The notes under the pieces: generated by a model
Seen by the model: only the letters and a program-made list of their open reading frames with translations
Told to the model about the DNA's origin: nothing
Databases searched by the model: none
Part shown: positions 1-5,778 of the stretch, piece by piece
Position numbering within the stretch: position 1 is the first letter of the stretch
How the letters are laid out: every line of letters starts with the position of its first letter
Translations under genes and position numbers: made by a program
Assembly: GCA_021107345.1 (NCBI GenBank)
Contig: JAIOSX010000061.1
Span: 1 to 5,778 of the forward strand
From: Candidatus Aegiribacteria sp.
GTDB taxonomy: Bacteria > Fermentibacterota > Fermentibacteria > Fermentibacterales > Fermentibacteraceae
Direction of reading: 5' to 3'
Length of the DNA: 5,778 nucleotides

Positions 1-72
1 CACAGGAGGATTCCAATCGCTGCTGAGAACCGGGGAACCGGCGGGTTCCGACTTCCCTTTTTCATCTTAGTT

Positions 73-2082
73 ATGCTGCTGTTCGCGGGGTCCGCAATGG
101 CTTACGTCGGGCCGGGTGCCGGTTTCGGTATAGTTACATCATTCCTTGTGTTCCTCAACGCAATTTTCGTATCACTGCTCTCGGCACTCATCTGGCCTGT
201 AGCAATCGTGATAAAGCTTCTCAGGAGAAGAAGAAGAGAATATTCAAGAATTTCGAAAAGGGTTGTGATTCTCGGGCTTGATGGTTTTTCTCCGGACATT
301 TCAGAAAGAATGATGACTGATGGAGAAATGCCCAACCTTGAGAAGCTCTGCAATGCAGGTACATTTTCCAGGTTGGGAACAACATGCCCCGGTATTTCTC
401 CTGTTGCATGGTCTTCATTCCAGACAGGTGTCAATCCGGGGAAACACGGTATTTTCGATTTCCTGACACCTGACAGGAAGAGGTATCTCGCTAAACTCTC
501 ATCGGTGCATACCGGGACAGCTCCGTCAGGAGTCGGTCTGGGACCCATCAGAAGAACCGTTATGAAACCCTTCGTGAAACTTCTTCGAAAAGGAATACCA
601 TTCTGGAACCTTCTGAAACGTTACGGTATCAGATCTACTGTCCTGAGAGTTCCTATCACGTATCCCCCCGAACCGTTCGATGGACATCTTCTCAGCGGAA
701 TGTGTGTTCCAGACCTGCGGGGAACCCAGGGCAGCTATACCATATTCACGGAAGATGAACCGGCGGAAGCTTTTACAGGCGGCATACATCGAAAGCTTCA
801 GAAACTTGATGAGAACAGGTGGACCGCTGAATTACCGGGACTCGAAAAGGTTGACGGGGAGTATGCGACTGTAGCATTTGAGCTTGTTACTTCCGGGAAG
901 AAAGCTGTTCTGAGGACTGATAAAGGGCAGCTTGAACTGAAGAAAGATGTTCTCTCGGACTGGTTTGAACTGCTCTTCCGCTCAGGTCGCAGCAAGGTCA
1001 GAGGTATATCGAAATTCTGTCTTACGGAGGACAGTGGGGGGAAACCTCTTCTCTACTCAACTGCGGTTCATGTGGATCCCTTCTCCCCTTCTGTTCCCAT
1101 CTCCCATCCAGTTCATTATTCAAGATATCTTGCCGGTCTGTACGGACCCTATGCAACACTTGGCCTTGCTGAGGATACGTGGGCATTAAGTAACGGAGCT
1201 ATTTCCGAAAACACGTTCCTTGAGCAGGCATGGTCCATTTATGAAGAGAGAAAGAAAATGTTCTTCGATGCCCTGAAACGTACCAGAGACGGCCTTGTAG
1301 TATGTGTCTTTGACACTTCGGACAGAATACAGCACATGTTCTGGGGCGAGGGCTCATCGAAAGGTTCGCCTGTTAATGAAATGTACAGGAGGATGGATTC
1401 CCTCATCGGGGAAACAGCCGGAAGACTGGGGAGAAAGGATATGCTGATAGTAATGTCAGATCATGGTTTCACTTCTTTCCATACATGTATAGATTTCAAC
1501 AGATGGCTTCTTGAGAACGGTTACCTCTTTCTTGAAGAAGGTATTGAGACGGTCGACACATCATTCAGAGGTGTTGACTGGTCCAGAACGAGAGCGTGGT
1601 CAATGGGGCTGGCCGGTATAATGCTGAACCTAAGAGGCCGCGAAGGCAGAGGTATAGTAGAACCGGGAATTGAGGCTTCGGGGCTTCTTGATGATATATC
1701 GGAAAAGCTCCTGAAGCTTGAAAACGGTAAAGGCGAAAGGGTCATAAGTGCAGTATATCGGTCGGGAAATGTTTACAGCGGGCCATACGTATACATGGGA
1801 CCGGACCTGGTTATAGGAACAGAGTCGGGTTACAGATCCGGATGGAGCTGTGTTACGGGAGGTATCGGAAAGTCAGTGATCTACCCTAACCATAGACACT
1901 GGAATGGGGATCACTGTCATGATCACAGGCTTGTTCCCGGTACGCTTGCTTCAAATGTGAAACTGAATACTGAAAATGCGACGATACTTGATATGGCACC
2001 AACTGTGCTGAGGGCTCTTGGCGCCGCTGCTCCCGCCTACATGGAAGGTAAATCACTGATCCGGGAAGGTGCGGAAAAATGA
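73..2082 (+). CDS. Membrane-anchored alkaline phosphatase superfamily hydrolase (phosphodiesterase/nucleotide pyrophosphatase-like)
   Basis: Predicted metal-dependent phosphohydrolase; the substrate cannot be told. Numbering is from the ATG at 73. Residues 1-10 look like the end of a signal peptide (Ala-Met-Ala), followed by YVGPGAG, a long hydrophobic segment at about 18-48, then five arginines at 51-55 and further basic residues to 63. The catalytic core follows: metal ligand D70 in LGLDG, candidate nucleophile S109 in SPVAW aligned by spacing with the NPP threonine, TG at 118-119, H125 in KHGIFDF, D417 and H421 in DRIQH, D463 and H464 in SDHG, and H614 in GDHC. All expected two-metal ligands are present. 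Residues of about 225-335 form a variable insert. The start is uncertain: the frame is open to base 1, ATG 73 has no Shine-Dalgarno, and the upstream codons read as a plausible signal-peptide core, so the true start may lie outside the window. The gene overlaps the next by 4 bases. The superfamily call is firm; the exact activity is not. Confidence 0.9.
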   Translation: MLLFAGSAMAYVGPGAGFGIVTSFLVFLNAIFVSLLSALIWPVAIVIKLLRRRRREYSRISKRVVILGLDGFSPDISERMMTDGEMPNLEKLCNAGTFSRLGTTCPGISPVAWSSFQTGVNPGKHGIFDFLTPDRKRYLAKLSSVHTGTAPSGVGLGPIRRTVMKPFVKLLRKGIPFWNLLKRYGIRSTVLRVPITYPPEPFDGHLLSGMCVPDLRGTQGSYTIFTEDEPAEAFTGGIHRKLQKLDENRWTAELPGLEKVDGEYATVAFELVTSGKKAVLRTDKGQLELKKDVLSDWFELLFRSGRSKVRGISKFCLTEDSGGKPLLYSTAVHVDPFSPSVPISHPVHYSRYLAGLYGPYATLGLAEDTWALSNGAISENTFLEQAWSIYEERKKMFFDALKRTRDGLVVCVFDTSDRIQHMFWGEGSSKGSPVNEMYRRMDSLIGETAGRLGRKDMLIVMSDHGFTSFHTCIDFNRWLLENGYLFLEEGIETVDTSFRGVDWSRTRAWSMGLAGIMLNLRGREGRGIVEPGIEASGLLDDISEKLLKLENGKGERVISAVYRSGNVYSGPYVYMGPDLVIGTESGYRSGWSCVTGGIGKSVIYPNHRHWNGDHCHDHRLVPGTLASNVKLNTENATILDMAPTVLRALGAAAPAYMEGKSLIREGAEK

Positions 2083-4040
2083 GAAGAAGAGAATTTCTTA
2101 AGCTTGCCGCTCTCTCTCCTGCGGCACTTCTTGCCGGCGGCTGCATGCGAACATCCCCGGCCAGACGGGTAATTGTGCTTGGAATAGACGGAATGGACCC
2201 GTTCCTTCTTAGAAGTTTTATCAATGAAGGAGTAATGCCCAACGCAGCTATCCTGATGGGATCGGGAGGTTTGAACCGGCTGGGAACCAGCAACCCGCCA
2301 CAGAGTCCGGTTGCCTGGTCTAATTTCATAACCGGCTACGGCCCTGATGTGCACGGGATATTCGATTTCATTCACAGGAACCCTCTCAGCAGGGAACCCT
2401 ACCTTTCAACATCGAGGGTAACAGGTCCCGACAGGATTATCAGCATCAGCGACTGGCGTCTTCCTCTCTCAGGCGCGAAGGTTGAACTTCTGAGAAAGGG
2501 AGAGCCTTTCTGGAACAGGCTGACTGATGAGGGTATACCTGTTACCATGGTTAAACTCCCTGTTGATTTTCCTCCGGACAGGGGGAAGGCGAGAATACTG
2601 TCAGGACTTGGAACGCCCGACATGCGGGGCAGCCAGGGAAGTTTTACGTTCTTTACAGACGATGCAAGATCGATAACCGATAAAACATCAGGGGGCGTAG
2701 TCGTACCTGTGCGTGATTACGGTGACAACTGCTATGTATGTACGATCAAGGGCCCCGAAAATTCCATGCGTGCCGGTAACCCTGTTATGGAAGTTGAAGC
2801 AAAGGTCTGGGTTGACCGTGATGCCGATGCCCTGAGAATAGATATTCAGGACTCCCGCATTGTACTGGCTGCAGGAGAGTGGAGCCAATGGGTAAGAATG
2901 AGGTTCGATGCCATTCCACACATTTCCAGCGTTTACGCCATCGGAAGGTTCTTCGTTAAGGAGATCACACCAAGGCTTAAGCTTTACCTCTCACCGCTGA
3001 ATATCGATCCGCTGAATCCTGCCCTTCCTATTTCGGAACCTTCGAGCTTCAGCAGTGATCTTGCCAGAGATCTCGGCCCCTTCTATACCCAGGGCTTTCC
3101 GGAGGATACCAAGGCCCTTTCAAGGGGAATTATTTCAGACGAGGAATATCTGCAGCAGGCATGGATAGTGCTGCAGGAACGGCTGGACCTTTTTCATCAT
3201 GAACTGAGTCGCTTCAGGGATGGAATGTTATTCTTCTATTTCAGCTCCCTGGATCTTAACATACACATGTTCTACAGGGTTCTTGATCATAATTCACCCC
3301 TTTATGCGAGTACGAATCCAAGTTTGAAGGGTGCGATTCGCGAACTTTACAGGAAGATCGACGATGTTATAGGGGATGCTCTTTCAGCAAGAGACGGAAA
3401 CACGGAAATAATAGTGCTTTCTGATCACGGATTTGCGCCATTCAACAGATCCTTCAACCTTAATACATGGCTTGCTGAAGAAGGTTACGCGAACATCACA
3501 TCTCCCCACGCTCGCAACCAGGATATGTTCGCTGCTATCGACTGGGCTTCAACGGCAGCCTACGGCCTCGGACTGAACTGTCTGTACGTTAACAGAACCG
3601 ACCGGGAGCAGAACGGAGCGGTACCCCCCGAACAGGTTGCTGATCTTCTTCTGAGGTTAAAGCATGATCTGGAATCTGTTACGGATCCCGCCACCGGAAG
3701 GAAAGTTATAGCCAACGCATATATCACCTCAGATTTTTATTCTGGTCCCCTCCCCCCCTATGCTCCAGACATGATAATAGGTTATGCGAGGTGTTACAGA
3801 TCTTCATGGGAGACCACTCTTGGGAGTTATCCTGAGGATGTAATAACGGATAACCTTGATCCATGGAGCGGAACTCACTGCGTAGATCCAGGCGCGGTTC
3901 CCGGCATTCTTCTATCCACGGTACCTCTTTCACTGCCTGACCCGAATCTCATGGATATGGGAAAAAGCATTTCCTCTCTTTTCGGTGTACCCGTTCTTCC
4001 TCCAGGAGGCAGGAATATTTTCAACGTGAGCGAATCCTGA
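2079..4040 (+). CDS. Tat-exported lipoprotein hydrolase of the alkaline phosphatase superfamily, paralogue of the preceding gene
   Basis: Predicted extracytoplasmic, lipid-anchored phosphohydrolase of 653 residues. The N-terminus carries a twin-arginine motif (RRREFLK, residues 2-8), a hydrophobic stretch, and a lipobox ending at C22 (LLAGGC). The catalytic positions mirror the upstream protein: D37 in LGIDG, candidate nucleophile S76 in SPVAW, TG at 85-86, H92 in HGIFDF, D392 and H396 in LDLNIH, D449 and H450 in SDHG, and H600 in GTHC. The paralogues also share RKGxPFWN, LSGxxxPDxRGxQGS and xIDPxxPxxPIS blocks, so this is an old tandem duplication rather than a recent copy. The middle region (about 195-300) differs from the first protein and probably sets substrate choice. 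The start ATG overlaps the upstream TGA as ATGA, with GGGAAGG at 2063-2069 as ribosome-binding site. Substrate unknown; phosphatase, phosphodiesterase and phosphotransferase activities all remain possible. Confidence 0.92.
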   Translation: MRRREFLKLAALSPAALLAGGCMRTSPARRVIVLGIDGMDPFLLRSFINEGVMPNAAILMGSGGLNRLGTSNPPQSPVAWSNFITGYGPDVHGIFDFIHRNPLSREPYLSTSRVTGPDRIISISDWRLPLSGAKVELLRKGEPFWNRLTDEGIPVTMVKLPVDFPPDRGKARILSGLGTPDMRGSQGSFTFFTDDARSITDKTSGGVVVPVRDYGDNCYVCTIKGPENSMRAGNPVMEVEAKVWVDRDADALRIDIQDSRIVLAAGEWSQWVRMRFDAIPHISSVYAIGRFFVKEITPRLKLYLSPLNIDPLNPALPISEPSSFSSDLARDLGPFYTQGFPEDTKALSRGIISDEEYLQQAWIVLQERLDLFHHELSRFRDGMLFFYFSSLDLNIHMFYRVLDHNSPLYASTNPSLKGAIRELYRKIDDVIGDALSARDGNTEIIVLSDHGFAPFNRSFNLNTWLAEEGYANITSPHARNQDMFAAIDWASTAAYGLGLNCLYVNRTDREQNGAVPPEQVADLLLRLKHDLESVTDPATGRKVIANAYITSDFYSGPLPPYAPDMIIGYARCYRSSWETTLGSYPEDVITDNLDPWSGTHCVDPGAVPGILLSTVPLSLPDPNLMDMGKSISSLFGVPVLPPGGRNIFNVSES

Positions 4041-4043
4041 ATT

Positions 4044-4859
4044 ATGAACACAGTCGGAATTATTCTGAACGGATTCGTAGACGTTCTGCTGGTTCCATTC
4101 AGAACGCTTCCCCATTTCTGGGGTCTTCTTTTCATATCGCTGTTATCAGGCCTGGGAATGATCACGGTTTTCAAGCTTGTTTCAAATCAGGAGAAGATTT
4201 CCAGATTGAGAAGGAGAATGGGAGGCTGCATACTTGGAATACTCCTTCATCTGAGCAGCCCGGTAACCGTGATGAAATTCGCAGGTAAACTCATATGGAG
4301 CAATACTGTTTACCTTGTGTATCTTCTAAAGCCCCTTCTTGTCCTGGCCATACCTTTCATGCTTGTATGGGGTCAGCTGGACGCGAGGTACGGCTCTGCT
4401 GCAATGGATGAAAACGATCCTGTAACAGTAACTGTGTTCTTCGAAGATGGCCTTCCGGCAAGAGACAGCTTTGAAATCGGTGTATCCGGGCTGGAACTGA
4501 TACCACCGGTTGTATTTATCGATACACTTGATGAAGCCAGTTTCAGAATACTTCCTGAGGGTGATTTCCTCCACTGTCTGGGAATTGGCGGAACATCGAT
4601 TCAGGTGGGAAGAACAGGAAATTGGAACGGTTGCAGGATTCTGAGGGGTTTTGATTCGGGAAGTTCACTTAAAAGGTTCTTCTGTCCATGGATAGGCGGA
4701 ATAGATCGGACAGATGGCGGTCCGGATTCAGGATGGTATACTATGCCTGATGTCAGATACAGAGTCCCAGGCGGCCACTGGTCCTGGATTGCAGTATTTC
4801 TTATTTTTTCTTCTCTCTCCGCAGTTGCCGGGGCAAAAGTATTCAAGGTCAGAATTTAA
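4044..4859 (+). CDS. Three-helix membrane protein with a large extracytoplasmic domain; Oxa1/YidC/DUF106-like topology (tentative)
   Basis: I do not recognise a named family with certainty. The 271-residue protein has an amphipathic N-terminal stretch (about 4-20), a first membrane helix at about 25-46, a basic segment (K51, R54, R56-R58) leading into a helical region at 60-88, and a second membrane helix at about 90-110. A soluble domain of about 135 residues (111-246) follows, with cysteines at 178, 197 and 214, then a last helix at 247-264 and a basic tail KVFKVRI. The positive-inside rule gives N-out, C-in, with the 47-88 segment cytosolic and the soluble domain outside. This order matches the core of the Oxa1/YidC/DUF106 superfamily, but the large domain between the last two helices is atypical. 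The gene starts 3 bases after the upstream stop with no clear Shine-Dalgarno, suggesting coupled translation. Its position suggests it works with the two hydrolases. Confidence 0.8.
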   Translation: MNTVGIILNGFVDVLLVPFRTLPHFWGLLFISLLSGLGMITVFKLVSNQEKISRLRRRMGGCILGILLHLSSPVTVMKFAGKLIWSNTVYLVYLLKPLLVLAIPFMLVWGQLDARYGSAAMDENDPVTVTVFFEDGLPARDSFEIGVSGLELIPPVVFIDTLDEASFRILPEGDFLHCLGIGGTSIQVGRTGNWNGCRILRGFDSGSSLKRFFCPWIGGIDRTDGGPDSGWYTMPDVRYRVPGGHWSWIAVFLIFSSLSAVAGAKVFKVRI

Positions 4860-4864
4860 AGTTT

Positions 4865-4869
4865 GGAGG
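4865..4869 (+). promoter_or_regulatory. Ribosome-binding site deciding the start of the small RHH-like gene
   Basis: GGAGG lies 3 bases before ATG 4873, with a slightly short spacer. It supports this internal ATG over the in-frame ATG at 4714, which would add 53 residues lying entirely inside the upstream membrane-protein gene in another frame and rich in unrelated composition. Confidence 0.75.
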
Positions 4870-4872
4870 ACA

Positions 4873-5070
4873 ATGGGGAAGCTTAAACTGAAATTTGACA
4901 GCACAACCATCGAAAGGATAAGAAAAGTCTCCGAAGCAGGCGGATATTCCTCTCCTGCGGAATTTCTGATTCACGTTATCGAACGTGAACTTGATTCACT
5001 GGATCCCGGCCGGGGAGACTCCGAGGAAGAGATACGTAAAAAGATGGAAGGCCTTGGCTACATCGAATAG
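4873..5070 (+). CDS. Small ribbon-helix-helix-like protein (65 aa), possible operon regulator
   Basis: The residue pattern fits a ribbon-helix-helix (MetJ/Arc-type) fold. There is a short strand with alternating lysines (K3, K5, K7 in KLKLKF), helix A at about 10-22 (TTIERIRKVSEAG), a GYSS turn at 24-27, and helix B at about 28-43 (PAEFLIHVIERELDSL). In known RHH proteins two such strands pair in a dimer and enter the major groove of DNA; the lysines sit on the face expected to contact it. An acidic linker (DSEEE) and a C-terminal segment KKMEGLGYIE follow, outside the minimal fold. The start is chosen from GGAGG three bases upstream; the longer in-frame ORF from 4714 is rejected. The gene follows the membrane-protein stop by 13 bases, so it is co-transcribed with the hydrolases. 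It could be an autoregulator, or a protein-binding adaptor rather than a DNA-binding protein. No toxin partner is adjacent. Confidence 0.82.
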   Translation: MGKLKLKFDSTTIERIRKVSEAGGYSSPAEFLIHVIERELDSLDPGRGDSEEEIRKKMEGLGYIE

Positions 5071-5087
5071 AAAAGTTCTTAAAATAA

Positions 5088-5093
5088 AAGGAG
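5088..5093 (+). promoter_or_regulatory. Strong ribosome-binding site for the secreted-protein gene
   Basis: AAGGAG is followed by a 6-base spacer and ATG 5100. This is the best Shine-Dalgarno in the window. It sits in the A-rich 29-base gap after the RHH-like gene and fixes the start at 5100 rather than at a later methionine. Confidence 0.8.
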
Positions 5094-5099
5094 ATTGTA

Positions 5100-5768
5100 A
5101 TGAAAGATATACTTTTACCGGCTGGTCTTGCGATGTTTCTCATTCTTCCAGCTACCGGATTTCTAAGCGATTCTCATGCTATGAGTATTGTTGATGGTTC
5201 TCCAGCGATTATACAGAGCATGGATCTTCCCGCGAATACTATTCCCGGATCTGATGGGCGTACTATCGACATCGTCGGGAGTTCATCCAACTCCGGATCG
5301 GGCGCAGGCCGTGCCAAAGGTAATTCCTACGAGGTCAACATCGATATCGTTTTGGACGAAGCTGAATTCTGGCTTAACTTCAGCAATACCATGATGCTGA
5401 CCTATTACGTTTTCACCTGCCCGGATGAGTTCGGTACATATACTGAAGTCTACCGGAATTCAGAATCAGTTACAGGAACCGGAGCAGGCTGGTATTCATC
5501 AGGTCCGGTTTCCGTTGATCTTGACGCAGGCAGCCACTACATAATTGCTGTCTCCTGGGACGGTACGCTTACCTATTACTTCGATACTGGAGAATCGCAG
5601 GCTACATCTTTCGGCTCCTATACACACGGATATGCTTCAGGGAGTGATCCGCTTCCTGCGAGTTTCAATAGCTTGAGTAATGACCAGGCAATCTATCACC
5701 AGAGACTGACTACCACTGAGATTACGATGTTGGATAATACAACCTGGGGCGCCATAAAGGCATTATAG
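5100..5768 (+). CDS. Secreted beta-rich protein of unknown function with a C-terminal TTWGAIKAL tail
   Basis: I do not recognise this 222-residue protein. It begins with a probable Sec signal peptide: K2, a hydrophobic core at about 4-22, and possible cleavage after SHA at 25-27. A Ser/Gly-rich low-complexity stretch follows (59-70). Residues 75-205 alternate polar and hydrophobic or aromatic residues (YEVNIDIVL, LTYYVFT, SHYIIAVSWDG, LTYYFD), ending in AIYHQRLTTTEI, which suggests a single beta-sandwich or carbohydrate-binding/adhesion-like domain. A short linker leads to the extreme C-terminus TTWGAIKAL. There is one cysteine (C107) and no catalytic motif. The protein is far more acidic, Ser- and Thr-rich than its neighbours, as expected for an exposed protein. 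The start is supported by AAGGAG at 5088-5093. The 29-base gap leaves membership in the upstream operon open. Surface or secreted structural protein is the most likely role. Confidence 0.8.
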   Translation: MKDILLPAGLAMFLILPATGFLSDSHAMSIVDGSPAIIQSMDLPANTIPGSDGRTIDIVGSSSNSGSGAGRAKGNSYEVNIDIVLDEAEFWLNFSNTMMLTYYVFTCPDEFGTYTEVYRNSESVTGTGAGWYSSGPVSVDLDAGSHYIIAVSWDGTLTYYFDTGESQATSFGSYTHGYASGSDPLPASFNSLSNDQAIYHQRLTTTEITMLDNTTWGAIKAL

Positions 5769-5778
5769 TATTTTGTAA

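Noticed and set aside
2..70. C-terminal end of an upstream gene in the second frame (stop TAG 68-70)
   Set aside because: Only 22 codons are visible, and the competing frame gives a convincing signal peptide. It cannot be called a gene from this window, although it is noted as a finding about the start.
1886..2375. Antisense ORFs across the junction of the two hydrolases (147 and 112 aa)
   Set aside because: They overlap each other and two well-supported genes, have no ribosome-binding site or recognisable features, and look like frame shadows.
3747..3758. C4-T-C7 tract in hydrolase 2 as a phase-variable slippage site
   Set aside because: It is a single short interrupted tract encoding Gly-Pro-Leu-Pro-Pro in a conserved region. 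Similar C6 runs occur at 664-669 and 3624-3629, so it looks like proline/glycine codon use.
4714..4872. Longer version of the small RHH-like gene starting at ATG 4714 (118 aa)
   Set aside because: The extra 53 residues lie inside the membrane-protein gene in another frame, there is no ribosome-binding site at 4714, and GGAGG sits just before ATG 4873.
5054..5085. Promoter for the last gene (TTGGCT and TAAAAT)
   Set aside because: The spacer is about 20 bases, the first element lies inside the preceding gene, and A/T-rich gaps give such matches easily.
5071..5099. Terminator between the RHH-like gene and the secreted-protein gene
   Set aside because: The gap is A-rich but has no inverted repeat able to form a stem, so no intrinsic terminator is supported.

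Overview
This is a compact stretch of about 5.8 kb, all read from the + strand, at roughly 48% GC by eye and with almost no non-coding DNA. It looks like bacterial chromosome. Shine-Dalgarno sequences, a 4-base ATGA gene overlap, a Tat lipoprotein signal and TGA/TAA/TAG stops all fit an envelope-bearing bacterium using the standard code. The combination of genes and the style of the last secreted protein remind me of uncultured FCB-type or related candidate phyla (Fermentibacterota/Eisenbacteria-like). That placement is an impression and is not demonstrated here.

Layout: (1) 73-2082, a membrane-anchored hydrolase of the alkaline phosphatase superfamily, whose reading frame stays open to the left window edge. 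(2) 2079-4040, a paralogue of it carrying a twin-arginine signal and a lipobox. (3) 4044-4859, a three-helix membrane protein with a large extracytoplasmic domain. (4) 4873-5070, a 65-residue ribbon-helix-helix-like protein. (5) 5100-5768, a secreted, probably beta-rich protein of unknown function. Gene junctions are -4, +3, +13 and +29 bases, so genes 1-4 are almost certainly one transcription unit. Gene 5 may belong to it or may be independent. No tRNA, rRNA, mobile element, CRISPR array or convincing terminator was seen, and no gene-free stretch exceeds 75 bases.

How the genes may work together: both hydrolases keep every metal-ligand and nucleophile position expected of the phosphodiesterase/nucleotide-pyrophosphatase branch, so both look active. 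They are closely related, yet they appear to sit on opposite faces of the membrane. The first has a run of arginines after its membrane helix, which predicts a cytoplasmic catalytic domain. The second is predicted to be exported folded by Tat and lipidated outside. The third protein has an N-out topology with a basic cytosolic helical segment, reminiscent of the Oxa1/YidC/DUF106 superfamily. Gene 4 could be a regulator of the operon. The substrate is unknown; a phosphorylated lipid or envelope glycan precursor is the simplest guess. The main leads are this two-sided hydrolase pair with its membrane partner, and the secreted protein with a short Trp-Gly-x-x-Lys tail.
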